Part shown: positions 43,021 to 52,078 of the stretch, one piece after another | How positions within the stretch are numbered: the first letter of the stretch is position 1 | How the letters are laid out: each line of letters opens with the position of its first letter | DNA from: Myxococcales bacterium | Lineage (GTDB): Bacteria; Myxococcota_A; Polyangia; Polyangiales; Ga0077539 | NCBI GenBank assembly: GCA_016793325.1 | Contig: JAEUKI010000077.1 | Location: forward strand, 1-64,000 | Direction of reading: 5' to 3' | DNA: 64,000 nucleotides | Translations under genes and position numbers: made by a program | Notes under the pieces: generated by a model | Databases searched by the model: none | What the model was told of the DNA's origin: nothing | Seen by the model: the letters and a program-made list of their open reading frames with translations, nothing else

Positions 43021-45662
43021 CTCGCGCTCCACGCGCCGCTGCCGCGAACGGTGACGAACAGCGAGCGCGACGTGCTGTCGTACGCCCAGCAGCCCGAGCA
43101 CACGCCCGCGCGCACGTCAGCGATCGGCGCGGAGACGAGCGCTGCGCCCATCTCGATCGACACGGACATCGGCGGGTCGCTCGCGGCTCCCATGCGATTG
43201 GCCCAGTCGATCTCCGCGCGGAGCTCGGTCGCGTCGGTCCCAGGGTTGAACGCGACGCGCACCGACGATCCCTCGGCGCGGGCGGTCACGGTCGCTCCGT
43301 CCGCGGTGCGCGCTGTTCGCTCTGCGCCGGGGACGATTCGCGCGCGCAAGATCGCGCGTCGATCGCGGGCGTCGACGACGTCCATCGCGTCGGTCTCCGA
43401 GAGCGTCACGACGTCCTCGGCGAGCATCGGAATGACAGCCCCCTGCCTCACGAACGCGATCGGACGGCCGAGCGGCGCGTCGATCATCACGTCCATCGGG
43501 CCGGTAAACGCCTCGCGCGAGAACCAGTGCACCCAGCGCCCAGGCGGGATGTGAACGCGTCTTTGCGTGACGCCCGCTTCGACGACAGGGACCGCGTAGA
43601 GGTCCTCGCCGAGCAGGTACGCATAGGGGTCGCTTCGCGCGCCCGAGTCCGATGGAAACGCGAGCGCGAGCGCGCGCACCGGCGGCGTGCCGTCGCGCGA
43701 CGCGGCGATCGCGAGCGCGCGCCAGTACGGAACGAGCGCGTCGTGCAGCTTCGCGATGTCGCGGTAGAGCGCCGAGGCCTCTGCGTCGTACGACCAAGGA
43801 TTGTGGCTCTCGCCGCCGCCGCCGAGCTGCATGTACGGCGCGAGCGCCGAGTGTTCGGCCCAACGGAGGAGCGCCTCGCGCGTCGGGCGTCCTCCGCGGT
43901 AGCCGCCGGTGTCCGACGCGAACGAAGGAAAGCCGGACGCAGAGAGGTTGACGAGCGCGCTGACCGCGGCGGGCAGACCACCGACGTTTCCGCCCGTGGC
44001 GGTGCGAAAGTCGTTGTCGAGGTCGCCCGGCCACACGACGTCGCACACCGACTGGCCGCCCCACGAGCTCGCGCGCACGAGCAAGAAGCCGTCGCCGCCC
44101 GCGAAGCGATCGAGCGCGTTGCGGTACGCGCGGTGATACCAGTGGGGAAACAGCGACGGAGCGACGCGGGGATCGGTCGCGTCGCCGAAGCTCCATCCCG
44201 GCCGCTGCAGCACGACCTCTTGGATGATGTCCTCCCCGTAGTCGAGCTTGAACGCGCGCACGCCGAGGTCGATCACCGGGCGCAGTCGATCGGTCCACAG
44301 GTCGCTCGCGGCGGGCTGCGTGAAGTCCGGGATGCCGCCGTTCGCCTGCATTCCGCCTGGGTTTCCCGTGTTGGCGGGAGATACGAACGCGGCGGGCGGG
44401 TCGCCTTGGCGGACGAGTTGATTTCGTGTGCGAAGCTCGCCGAAGAGCGCCTCGCTCGGGTTCGTCGGCACGCCGTCGTCGTCGATCGCGTCGAGGTACG
44501 GCGTGTGCCAGACCAGCACTTTGTAGCCGAGCGCCCGGAGTCCGCTGAACATCGTCGGCGGATCGGGGAAGCGCGCTTCGTCCACGACCGCGTCGTTGTA
44601 CGAGCGCTGCCAGGGGTTATCGATCCAGATCGTGGTCGTGGGGATTCCCTCGGCGCGCAGGCGTCGTGCGTCTTCGAAGAGCTCGTCGCGCGAGCGCCAC
44701 GCGTTGCGCCACTGCATGTGCCCGTGCGCCCAGTACGGAGGCAGACGAGGGAGGCCGCTGAGGCGCGTGTACTTCGCGATCACGTTGATGGGGTCGGGGT
44801 CGACGAAGAAGACCACTTCGAGCGACGACGCTTCGAACGTGGCGCTCGCGACCGAGGGCCGCGTGGACGCGATGTCGAACGCGCCCGCGTAGCGCGAGCG
44901 GACGAACACGCCGTAGCCGCGGCTGTTGACGAAGAACGGAACGGGCACGTGAACCTCGTTCGTCCCCGACGCGGTCGTCCCGAGGTGCAATTGCATCGGA
45001 ACGATCGCGCCCCGCGCGTTGGTTCCGCCGAAGCGCTCGCCGAAGCCCACGTACGCGCCGTCGTCCGCGCCGAGGTTGAGCCGCAGCATCGCGACGCTGT
45101 CCGCGTCGCCTTCGATTCGGACAGAATATGTCCCGCTTTCGATTCTCGCGACGCGCACGCGAACTCCGGCGAGGCTGCTCGTCGCGGACGCGAGCGCGAG
45201 GGTCTCGCCGTCGACGCGCTGCGAGACGATGTCCGGCGCGACCCACGCGACGCCGGGCGGGCGCGCCGTTCGAACGTCGTGAAAATTCGTGCGAGACGCT
45301 CCGCCGCGCCGCGTCCCCACTTCGAGCCACGGGACGCCGTCTGCCGTGGCCAGCACGGTCCTTCCGTCCGCGCCGACGAGCCGCAGCGAGGCCCCGTCGT
45401 TTCCCACGGTGAGCGAGCCGCGATCGTCCATCGCGCGCACGGTCTCGCGCGCAACCGTGGCGTCGCTCGGCGAGTCGGACGCGACGTCGCTCGCGTCGAA
45501 CACAGCGCCATCGAGCCCAGCGCTGTCGCCGGGCGTCGCGTCGACCGCGCCGTCCGGGACGTTCGCATCGGGGTCCGGCCGGCCTGGACACGCTTGAAGA
45601 ACGAGCGCGCCCAGCAAGAGGACGCGTGCCCGAGAACGACTGCGAACGATGCCTGCGCGCAT
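43017..45662 (-). CDS. Glycoside hydrolase family 31 lipoprotein
   Basis: An 881-residue secreted enzyme. Lipobox VLQAC (Cys25) and an Asp/Ala-rich linker precede the N-terminal beta-sandwich (about 80-300) and the (beta/alpha)8 barrel (about 305-660). The retaining nucleophile is Asp474 (AFKLDYGED) and the acid/base Asp547 (DVVWPGDLDNDF), GH31 hallmarks; barrel blocks PPYWAHGHMQWRNAW and TTIWIDNPWQ support this. C-terminal beta domains follow. Substrate may be alpha-glucosides or alpha-xylosides. Located at the cell surface, and translationally coupled to the ROK kinase. Start ATG at 45662 rather than the GTG two codons upstream. Confidence 0.93.
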   Translation of the reverse strand: MRAGIVRSRSRARVLLLGALVLQACPGRPDPDANVPDGAVDATPGDSAGLDGAVFDASDVASDSPSDATVARETVRAMDDRGSLTVGNDGASLRLVGADGRTVLATADGVPWLEVGTRRGGASRTNFHDVRTARPPGVAWVAPDIVSQRVDGETLALASATSSLAGVRVRVARIESGTYSVRIEGDADSVAMLRLNLGADDGAYVGFGERFGGTNARGAIVPMQLHLGTTASGTNEVHVPVPFFVNSRGYGVFVRSRYAGAFDIASTRPSVASATFEASSLEVVFFVDPDPINVIAKYTRLSGLPRLPPYWAHGHMQWRNAWRSRDELFEDARRLRAEGIPTTTIWIDNPWQRSYNDAVVDEARFPDPPTMFSGLRALGYKVLVWHTPYLDAIDDDGVPTNPSEALFGELRTRNQLVRQGDPPAAFVSPANTGNPGGMQANGGIPDFTQPAASDLWTDRLRPVIDLGVRAFKLDYGEDIIQEVVLQRPGWSFGDATDPRVAPSLFPHWYHRAYRNALDRFAGGDGFLLVRASSWGGQSVCDVVWPGDLDNDFRTATGGNVGGLPAAVSALVNLSASGFPSFASDTGGYRGGRPTREALLRWAEHSALAPYMQLGGGGESHNPWSYDAEASALYRDIAKLHDALVPYWRALAIAASRDGTPPVRALALAFPSDSGARSDPYAYLLGEDLYAVPVVEAGVTQRRVHIPPGRWVHWFSREAFTGPMDVMIDAPLGRPIAFVRQGAVIPMLAEDVVTLSETDAMDVVDARDRRAILRARIVPGAERTARTADGATVTARAEGSSVRVAFNPGTDATELRAEIDWANRMGAASDPPMSVSIEMGAALVSAPIADVRAGVCSGCWAYDSTSRSLFVTVRGSGAWSAR

Positions 45663-45715
45663 GGTCACTGCGCAGGGTATCGCGCTCTGTGGTAACGGTC
45701 GCGCGCCGCGAGTTC

Positions 45716-46657
45716 ATGAGCGCCCCGGACCTGTCGTATCGATCGAGCCTGAAGCACGTCGCCGTCGAAGAGCCGATCGACCTGCTCGTGCACCGCCCGC
45801 TCGGGTATGTCTTGGCGCGGCTCTGCTATCCGACCAGGATTTCGCCTGACCAACTGACGGTCGTCTCGATGCTGTTGGGCATCGCCGCCGGGGCGCTCAT
45901 CTACGCGAGCGTGGGTCGCGACGGGTACGGGTTTCTCCCGCACGCGGCGCTGCTGTTCGTCCTGTCTGCCATCGTGGATTGCAGCGACGGTCAGCTCGCC
46001 AGGATGCGTCGATCGAGCTCGCGCCTCGGGCGAATGCTGGACGGGGCCGTCGACGCGGTCGTGCAGATCGCGGTCGTTCCTGCGGGGATCGTTCACATGT
46101 TCGCGCGGCTCGGGGGCGCGTCGCAGTGGCACGCGTGGGCGTGGGCCGTCGCCGGGGTGCTCGCGGTGCTCGGCGGCATGCGGCACACGACCCTCTACGA
46201 TCAGTACAAGAACCTCTGGGTGCGAAACGCCACGCCATCGACGGTCGATTGCGACGACGTCGACGACCTCGAGCGCGACATCGCCGAGGCCCGCGCGAAG
46301 GGCCCGCTCTCGTGGCTCGACCTCTTTCGGTTCAACTTCTATCGAACGCACCTCGCGTTGGTCGCGGCCACGATGCGCGTGGTGGACCCGTACGTCCCCG
46401 AGCGATTTCGCTCGATGCCCGCGTACAGCGACGACGGCGCGCGACGCTATCGCTCGCTCAACGCGGCGCTCATGCGCGCGTGGTCCTTCTTCGGCGTCGG
46501 AACGCACATCTTCACCATGGCCCTCGCCCTCGCTGTGAATCGATTGGAGGCCTACATCGTCTTGCGGCTCGTGCTGTTCAACGTCGCCCTCGTGGCGCTC
46601 GTCCCCGCGCAGCGACGCGCATCGCAGCAGTTCTTTCGCCCGGAGTCCGCGGCGTGA
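45716..46657 (+). CDS. CDP-alcohol phosphatidyltransferase family membrane enzyme
   Basis: A 313-residue integral membrane protein. The complete catalytic motif D-x2-D-G-x2-A-R-x8-G-x3-D-x3-D is at 88-113 (Asp88, Asp91, Gly92, Arg96, Gly105, Asp109, Asp113). About six hydrophobic segments surround it. Such enzymes swap CMP of a CDP-activated donor for an alcohol acceptor, making phospholipid head groups or phosphodiester-linked solutes. It begins a three-gene cassette: its stop overlaps the next nucleotidyltransferase (GTGA), which may supply its CDP-alcohol. The substrate is open: inositol phosphate, choline phosphate or an amino-alcohol phosphate. The start at ATG 45716 (MSAPDLSYRSSLKH) is the best candidate. 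Confidence 0.9.
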   Translation: MSAPDLSYRSSLKHVAVEEPIDLLVHRPLGYVLARLCYPTRISPDQLTVVSMLLGIAAGALIYASVGRDGYGFLPHAALLFVLSAIVDCSDGQLARMRRSSSRLGRMLDGAVDAVVQIAVVPAGIVHMFARLGGASQWHAWAWAVAGVLAVLGGMRHTTLYDQYKNLWVRNATPSTVDCDDVDDLERDIAEARAKGPLSWLDLFRFNFYRTHLALVAATMRVVDPYVPERFRSMPAYSDDGARRYRSLNAALMRAWSFFGVGTHIFTMALALAVNRLEAYIVLRLVLFNVALVALVPAQRRASQQFFRPESAA

Positions 46658-47412
46658 GCGACGCGACCCCCGCGAGCTCGTGCGCGATTCTCCTCTGCGC
46701 CGGCGTGGGCTCGCGCCTCCGGCCCCTCACGGACGATCGGCCAAAGTGCCTCGTCCCCGTCGCGGGCACGACCATGCTCGCGCTCTCGCTCGCCGCGCTG
46801 GCCGCGAGCCGCGTGGTCAACCGCGTGGTGATCGTGACGGGCTACCGCGCGGAGCTCGTCCGCGAAGCCGCGCAGTCGTCCCCGCTTCCCGTGACGTTTG
46901 CGCACGCCGATCGCTACGAGACCACGCAGAACGTCGTGTCGCTGGACGTCGGTTTGCGCGCTCGAAATCCACGCGAATCGTGGATGAAGCTCGACGGCGA
47001 CCTGATCGTGGACCCCGCCATCATCGCCGCGATGGTGGGCGCACCCGCGAGGGTCGCCGTCGACACCAGCGTTCGCGTCGGCGCCGAAGAGATGAAGGTC
47101 TTGGTCGACCGAGGCCGCGTGACGTGCTTCGGCAAGGGCCTCTCGCCGAAGCGTTGCGCCGGTGAATCGATCGGCGTGGAGGCATTTTCGGACATCGGCG
47201 GCGATCGCGTCGCAGCGGCGATCCATCGCGCCGTCGAGCGCGGTCGAACGGACGTGTACTACGAAGACGTGTACAACGACGTGCTCGGCGAAGTGTTGTT
47301 CGAGCCGCTCGCCGTGGATTCGAGCTCGTGGATCGAGGTCGACGACCACGATGACCTCGCGAGAGCGACGGCGTTGATCGAGCGTGATCCGAGATTTCGC
47401 GGCGCGGTGTGA
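46654..47412 (+). CDS. Sugar/alcohol-phosphate nucleotidyltransferase (LicC-like)
   Basis: A 252-residue NTP-transferase. Signature AILLCAGVGSRLRPLTDDRP followed by KCLVPVAG; acceptor and metal region YETTQNVVSLDVGLRA and WMKLDGDLIVDP; and the tail WIEVDDHDDLARA. The TTQNVVSL and KLDGDLI pattern is close to phosphocholine cytidylyltransferase LicC and myo-inositol-1-phosphate cytidylyltransferases rather than to G1P thymidylyltransferases. It would make CDP-alcohol for the phosphatidyltransferase that its GTG overlaps. Cytoplasmic. Confidence 0.86.
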   Translation: MSDATPASSCAILLCAGVGSRLRPLTDDRPKCLVPVAGTTMLALSLAALAASRVVNRVVIVTGYRAELVREAAQSSPLPVTFAHADRYETTQNVVSLDVGLRARNPRESWMKLDGDLIVDPAIIAAMVGAPARVAVDTSVRVGAEEMKVLVDRGRVTCFGKGLSPKRCAGESIGVEAFSDIGGDRVAAAIHRAVERGRTDVYYEDVYNDVLGEVLFEPLAVDSSSWIEVDDHDDLARATALIERDPRFRGAV

Positions 47413-47577
47413 GCCAGCACACGGGTGTCGCGCAGAGAAGGTCGCGCGACGCACGCACGTACCATCCGAGGAATCAAGCACCCAACGCGGTTGTCACGCC
47501 GTTGCCGCGACGACACGGCGCGTGATAGACAGCGCGCGCATCGGGAAAACCCCGTTGATTCGAGGACTCTTTTGACG

Positions 47578-49533
47578 ATGACGCAGCGGAATATTCAGAG
47601 GGCCGTGGTCCTCGCTGCCGGTCGCGGTTCGCGGCTGGTCGCAGACAAGGGCCACCCCAAGCCTCTCGAGCCCGTCGCCGGGGTCGCGCTGCTCGTTCGC
47701 ATCTTGCAGACGCTCGCATCCGAGGGCGTTCGCGAAGCGGTCGTCGTGATCGGCTACGAGGGCGCGCAGATTCGCCGAGCCATCGAGGCCGAGACGAGCC
47801 TCCCGTTGCAGGTCTCGTTCGTCGAAAACGCGCAGTGGGAGAAGTCCAACGGCGTCTCGCTCTTGTCCGCGCAGGACTGGATCGACGGCGATTGTTTTCT
47901 CTCGATGGCCGACCATCTCTTCGCGCCCGAGCTGCTGCGACGCCTGCAGCAAGCAGAGCTTCCTTCGGGCGCGTGCGCGCTCGCCGTGGACTACGACATC
48001 CCGCGCTGCTTCGACCTCGACGACGCGACGAAGGTCCAGGTCGAGCGCGGCAAGATCGCGGCGATCGCGAAGGACCTCGAGCGCTACAACGCGATCGACA
48101 CCGGCGTGTTTCGCGTGGGCCCCGCGCTGATCGAAGAGCTCCGTCGCGAGGTCGAGCGGCGCGGCGACGCGTCGCTCTCGGATGGCGTCCGCGCGCTCGC
48201 GAGCCGATCGATGTTCTTCGCGGTCGACGGCGGAGAGGCGCGCTGGATCGACGTGGACACCCCCGAAGCGCACGCGCGCGCCGAGGCCATGGTGCGTGTG
48301 TTCGGCGACGCGCTCGGAGACGAGCCCTCGGGCCGCTCGGTGATCGACGCCGAGTCCATGGAGCTGTTCGCGCCTTCGTGGGTGCGCGGCGCGCCCGCGT
48401 ATCGCGAGGAGCACTTCGCGCTCGCCGACGGCGTGAGCGCCGCGGGCCGGGGCGTTCCTTCGAAGAGCGAAGGCAACGCGAGCGTCGCGCGGATGATGTC
48501 CAACGAGAGCCCGTTTCGGCCCTCGCAGCGCGTGATCGACGCGGTCACTAATGCGCTGACCCGCGGTCACTTGTATCCCGACGCGGCGATGGCCGAGGCG
48601 CTCCGCGCCAGGCTCGCGATGCAAGCGGGCCTGCCGGCGCAGAGCTGCGTGCTCGGCGCGGGCTCGAGCGAGCTCATTGATTTGATCGTCCGGGCGTTCG
48701 TCGCGCCTGGCGAAGAAGTGGTGATCTCGGTCCCGACGTTCTCGATGTACGAGTCGCGCACGCGGGTGTGCGGCGGGGTTCCGGTGCTCGTCCCGATGGA
48801 CGACGAGCTCGAGCTCGACGTGCCCGCGCTGCTCGCGGCGATCACCGAGCGCACCAAGGTCGTGTTCTTGTGCACACCCAACAACCCCACGGGGACGAGC
48901 CCCGACGAGAGCGCGCTGCGTCGCGTGCTGCGCCTGGGGTTGCCCACGGTGATCGACGAGGCGTACGTCGGCTTCTCGGAGGACGCAGACGAAGCCGAAG
49001 TCGGACGCAGCGCCGTCGTGCGAGAGTTTCCAAACGCGATCGTGCTGCGGACCTTCTCGAAGGACCACGGCCTCGCGGGGCTTCGCATCGGCTACGCGCT
49101 CGCGAGCGAGCCCGTCGCTCGCACGATCAACCGCGTCAAGCTCCCGTGGAACGTCTCGGTCGTCGCCCTCGCCGCCGCGCACGCAGCGCTCGACGACCAG
49201 GACGAAATCGCCCGTCGCAGGTCCAACGTCCGCGCCGAGCGCACGCGCATGGCCGCGCTGTTTCGTGAGATGCCCGGCCTCCGCGTGTTCGAGGGCGACG
49301 GCAACTTCGTGCTCCTCGAGGTCAGCGAGAGCGGCTCGACCGCCGACGGGATCGTCCGCGCGATGCTCGGCGAAGGCGTGCTCATTCGCTCGCTCGCGAG
49401 CCATCACCTGAAGCGCGGGTTCGTCCGCGTCTCCGTGGGATCGAGCGAAGACAACCGACGCTGCGTCGAGGCGCTGCGCAAGGTCCTCGCCCGCGTTCGC
49501 CCCACGCACGCGCGCCCGCGTCAGCGCGGCTGA
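47578..49533 (+). CDS. Fusion: nucleotidyltransferase + HisC-like PLP aminotransferase
   Basis: A 651-residue two-domain enzyme. Residues 1-about 240 are an NTP-transferase (AVVLAAGRGSRLVADKGHPK, KSNGVSLLSAQDW, FLSMADHLFAP, WIDVDTPEAHARAEAM) of the same family as its neighbour. Residues about 270-640 are a class I/II aminotransferase like histidinol-phosphate aminotransferase or CobD: LYPDAAMAEALRARLA, VFLCTPNNPTGTSP, VIDEAYVGF, and Lys495 (TFSKDHGLAGLRIGY) for PLP. A fused pair suggests that one domain makes an amino-alcohol phosphate and the other activates it with CTP. There is no frameshift or gap between domains. Upstream gap 47413-47577 shows no clear signal. Confidence 0.9.
   Translation: MTQRNIQRAVVLAAGRGSRLVADKGHPKPLEPVAGVALLVRILQTLASEGVREAVVVIGYEGAQIRRAIEAETSLPLQVSFVENAQWEKSNGVSLLSAQDWIDGDCFLSMADHLFAPELLRRLQQAELPSGACALAVDYDIPRCFDLDDATKVQVERGKIAAIAKDLERYNAIDTGVFRVGPALIEELRREVERRGDASLSDGVRALASRSMFFAVDGGEARWIDVDTPEAHARAEAMVRVFGDALGDEPSGRSVIDAESMELFAPSWVRGAPAYREEHFALADGVSAAGRGVPSKSEGNASVARMMSNESPFRPSQRVIDAVTNALTRGHLYPDAAMAEALRARLAMQAGLPAQSCVLGAGSSELIDLIVRAFVAPGEEVVISVPTFSMYESRTRVCGGVPVLVPMDDELELDVPALLAAITERTKVVFLCTPNNPTGTSPDESALRRVLRLGLPTVIDEAYVGFSEDADEAEVGRSAVVREFPNAIVLRTFSKDHGLAGLRIGYALASEPVARTINRVKLPWNVSVVALAAAHAALDDQDEIARRRSNVRAERTRMAALFREMPGLRVFEGDGNFVLLEVSESGSTADGIVRAMLGEGVLIRSLASHHLKRGFVRVSVGSSEDNRRCVEALRKVLARVRPTHARPRQRG
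48557..48569. repeat. Palindrome TGACC-CGC-GGTCA
   Basis: One of six exact copies of TGACC-N3-GGTCA in the window; this one is within the aminotransferase-coding half of the fusion gene. Confidence 0.6.
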
Positions 49534-49553
49534 GCGCCGCAGGAGATCGCGTC

Positions 49554-50822
49554 GTGCCGCGCCTCGTGCTCGTCGCGTGGCTCTTTCCTCCGCACGCGAA
49601 CGTCGGGTCGCGGCGCCCCTGGCGGCTCGCCAAGCACCTCCCAGCGCTCGGGTGGGACGTCACGGTGCTCACGCAAGCGTCGGTCCCTCCGCGCTTCGTC
49701 GACCCGACGCCCCAGGCCCTTCCCGACAACGTTCGCGTCGTGCGCGCGTACGACCCGCCGTGGCTCGCGCGCGCGGTGGCCGCGATCGATGACCGCCGGT
49801 CATCGCAAAAAACACAGGACTCCCAGCTCGTCGACGGCGCAGCTCAGCCGAGCCTCGTCGAGCGATGGCTCCCGACCGAACCGGCGCTCGTGTGGGCCGC
49901 GCACGCGACGGGGCGCGCCATCGCGCTCGCGCGAGAGACGCGCGCGGACGCCATCGTGACGACGAGCTATCCGTTCAGCGCGCACCTCGTCGGCGCGGCG
50001 GTGGCCCAGGCGCTCTCGATTTCGTGGGTCGCCGACCTGCGCGACCCGTGGACGCTGCATTTTTCGCACGAGAAGAAGAGCGCCCCGACCCGCGCGATCG
50101 AGCGCGCCCTCGAGCGAGGCGCCTTTCGACGCGCGAGCTTCGTGACGGTCACGACCGAGTCGCTTCGCGACGCGTACCGAGCGCGCTATCCGCAGCGCGC
50201 CGACCGCATTCATGCCGTGCGAAACGCGTTCGATCCCGTCGAGCTCGGGCCGCTCGAGCGGAGCCCTGGGCCCGCGAGGCTCGTTCACTTCGGGCACGTG
50301 TACGGCGGCGCGCGGACGCTCGCGCCGATCCTGCGCGGGCTCGCAGCGGTGCGCAGTGAGCGCGACCTCGACGCGTCGCGCGTGGTCCTCGAGAACTACG
50401 GTCGCTTCTCGCGAGAAGACCTCGAGCTTGCGCGCGCGCTCGGCGTCGAAGACCTCCTCTCGATCCGCGCGCCGATGCCGTACGACCAAGGGATGCAGAG
50501 CCTTCGCGGCGCGGCGCTCTTGCTCTTGCCCGCGTGGGAGAGCGCGTTCGGGCCGCTGTTTTTGCCGGCGAAGCTCTACGACTACCTGCTCGTCGGCGCG
50601 CCCTTGCTCGCGGTCGGACACAACCCAGAGCTCGCGCGGATCGTCGAAGAGACGCGCGCGGGCGTGTGCGCGTCGCGCGACGATCACGCCACGATCACCG
50701 CGACGATTCGACGCGCGATCGACGGAGATCCGACGCTCTTGGGAGCAGAGCCCTCGCGAGCCGCGGCGTTCGACGCGCGAACGATGGCCGAGCGCTTCGA
50801 CGCGCTGCTGCGTCGCGCGTGA
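49554..50822 (+). CDS. Glycosyltransferase family 4-like protein
   Basis: A 422-residue GT-B glycosyltransferase. The N-terminal acceptor half begins LVLVAWLFPPHANVGSRRPW and contains WVADLRDPWTLHF; the C-terminal donor half has ARLVHFGHVYGGARTLAPIL, LLLPAWESAFGPLFLPAKLYDYL and the usual ADP/NDP-sugar binding acidic residues. It likely adds a sugar in surface glycan synthesis. It starts with GTG 20 bases after the fusion gene, so it may share its transcript. The coding sequence contains a strong 8-bp palindrome at 49787-49805. Confidence 0.88.
   Translation: MPRLVLVAWLFPPHANVGSRRPWRLAKHLPALGWDVTVLTQASVPPRFVDPTPQALPDNVRVVRAYDPPWLARAVAAIDDRRSSQKTQDSQLVDGAAQPSLVERWLPTEPALVWAAHATGRAIALARETRADAIVTTSYPFSAHLVGAAVAQALSISWVADLRDPWTLHFSHEKKSAPTRAIERALERGAFRRASFVTVTTESLRDAYRARYPQRADRIHAVRNAFDPVELGPLERSPGPARLVHFGHVYGGARTLAPILRGLAAVRSERDLDASRVVLENYGRFSREDLELARALGVEDLLSIRAPMPYDQGMQSLRGAALLLLPAWESAFGPLFLPAKLYDYLLVGAPLLAVGHNPELARIVEETRAGVCASRDDHATITATIRRAIDGDPTLLGAEPSRAAAFDARTMAERFDALLRRA
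49787..49805. repeat. Palindrome CGATGACC-GCC-GGTCATCG
   Basis: The longest of the TGACC-N3-GGTCA copies: eight paired bases on each side. It is inside the glycosyltransferase coding region, so it is unlikely to be a terminator. Confidence 0.65.
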
Positions 50823-50848
50823 AGCGAGCTGTGGCACACTCGCGCGCG

Positions 50849-51592
50849 ATGTCGCAGCGACGATTGTGCGTGCTGGTCACGGGCGAGACGGTCGAGCTCG
50901 TGCGCGAGCGGTTCGGGGAGTTTCAGCAGTTTTTCGAGCGGGCGATCGGCGATCGCTGGACCGGCGGATACGAGGCGATCGACGCGCGAACCGACGATCC
51001 CGCGCGCGCCCTCGACCCGGGGTACGCCGCGGTGATCGTCACGGGGTCGCCGTCGTCGGTGACCGAGCGCGCTCCGTGGATGCTGCGCGCAGAAGAGGCG
51101 CTGCGCGCGCTCGTCGACCGCGAAAAGCCGCTGTTGGGTGTGTGCTTCGGCCACCAGCTTCTCGCGAGCGCGCTCGGCGGCGAGGTGCGACGCAACCCCG
51201 CAGGCCGCCGGTTGGGAACGCATCTCGTGCGCGTTCGCGCGGAGGACGACGCGCTCTTCGCGGGCCTCGATCGAGAGCTTCGCGTCAACGTCTCGCACGA
51301 AGACCACGTGGCTGTGCGGCCGACGCGCGGCGCGATCGCGCACCTCGCCGAGACCGACCACGATTCGTTTCACGCGTTTCGCGCGGGAAATCGCGCGTGG
51401 GGCGTGCAGTTTCACCCCGAGTTCAGCGACGAGATCACGCGCGGGTACGTGCATGCGCGGCGCGCGCTGCTCGTGCGCGCGGGGCTCGACCCGGACGCGA
51501 TCCTCGCGCGCATCGAGGCCACCCCCGCGGGTCCTCGGCTGCTCGAGAATTTCGTCGCGATCGTCGAGCGCGAAGGCGACGCGGCGCGGTAG
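50849..51592 (+). CDS. Class I glutamine amidotransferase domain protein
   Basis: A 247-residue protein with a GATase-1 fold. The nucleophile elbow is LLGVCFGHQLLA (Cys) and the partner His/Glu are in WGVQFHPEFSD. It resembles the GMP-synthase-like free-standing amidotransferases (YfeJ/GuaA-domain type). It could hydrolyse glutamine or gamma-glutamyl compounds; no synthetase partner is nearby. The ATG at 50849 (MSQRRLCVLVTGE) is used. It lies 26 bases after the GT4 gene. Confidence 0.87.
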   Translation: MSQRRLCVLVTGETVELVRERFGEFQQFFERAIGDRWTGGYEAIDARTDDPARALDPGYAAVIVTGSPSSVTERAPWMLRAEEALRALVDREKPLLGVCFGHQLLASALGGEVRRNPAGRRLGTHLVRVRAEDDALFAGLDRELRVNVSHEDHVAVRPTRGAIAHLAETDHDSFHAFRAGNRAWGVQFHPEFSDEITRGYVHARRALLVRAGLDPDAILARIEATPAGPRLLENFVAIVEREGDAAR

Positions 51593-51616
51593 TCTCCAGT
51601 TCGATCGAGAACAACG

Positions 51617-52054
51617 ATGAGCGACACCCCGAAGACCACGCCGAAGACCGTCGGCGACGTGATGACGCGCAAGGTGATCGTCCTCAGCGTCGAGGACAAC
51701 CTCCAGAAGGTGCTCGAGGCGATGGACAAGTTTCACATCCGCCACGTGCCCGTGATGGACGGCGAGAAGCTCGTCGGAATCGTGAGCCAGCGAGACATGC
51801 TCGCGATGATGACGACGCGGCTCAACCGTTCGGACGCCGAGGTCACGAAGGAAGACTCGTTCTACGAGCGGACGTTCGTGATCAACGCGATGACGAAGGA
51901 CCCGATGGCCGTGGCGCCCGAGACGACGCTCAAAGAGGCCGCGAAGATCCTGCTCGAAAACAGGTTCGGCGGGCTCCCCGTCGTGTCCGAGGGCAAGCTC
52001 GTCGGCGTGATCACCGAGACGGACCTCTTGCGCGTGCTCGAGTCGATTCTGTAG
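51617..52054 (+). CDS. CBS-domain pair protein
   Basis: A 145-residue protein made only of two CBS domains (about 12-70: VGDVMTRKVIVLSVEDNLQK, HVPVMDGEKLVGIVSQRDML; about 93-145: AMTKDPMAVAPETTLKEAAK, GGLPVVSEGKLVGVITETDL). Such Bateman modules bind adenosyl ligands (AMP, ATP, SAM) and regulate partner proteins. It follows the amidotransferase gene by 24 bases. It converges on the next gene. Confidence 0.93.
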   Translation: MSDTPKTTPKTVGDVMTRKVIVLSVEDNLQKVLEAMDKFHIRHVPVMDGEKLVGIVSQRDMLAMMTTRLNRSDAEVTKEDSFYERTFVINAMTKDPMAVAPETTLKEAAKILLENRFGGLPVVSEGKLVGVITETDLLRVLESIL

Positions 52055-52078
52055 CTCGCTGTCGCCCCTTCTGTTGGC

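Noticed and set aside
49787..49805. Strong palindrome as a transcription terminator
   Set aside because: It lies inside the glycosyltransferase coding region, is followed by A residues rather than T on the coding strand, and the reading frame continues in family-like sequence.
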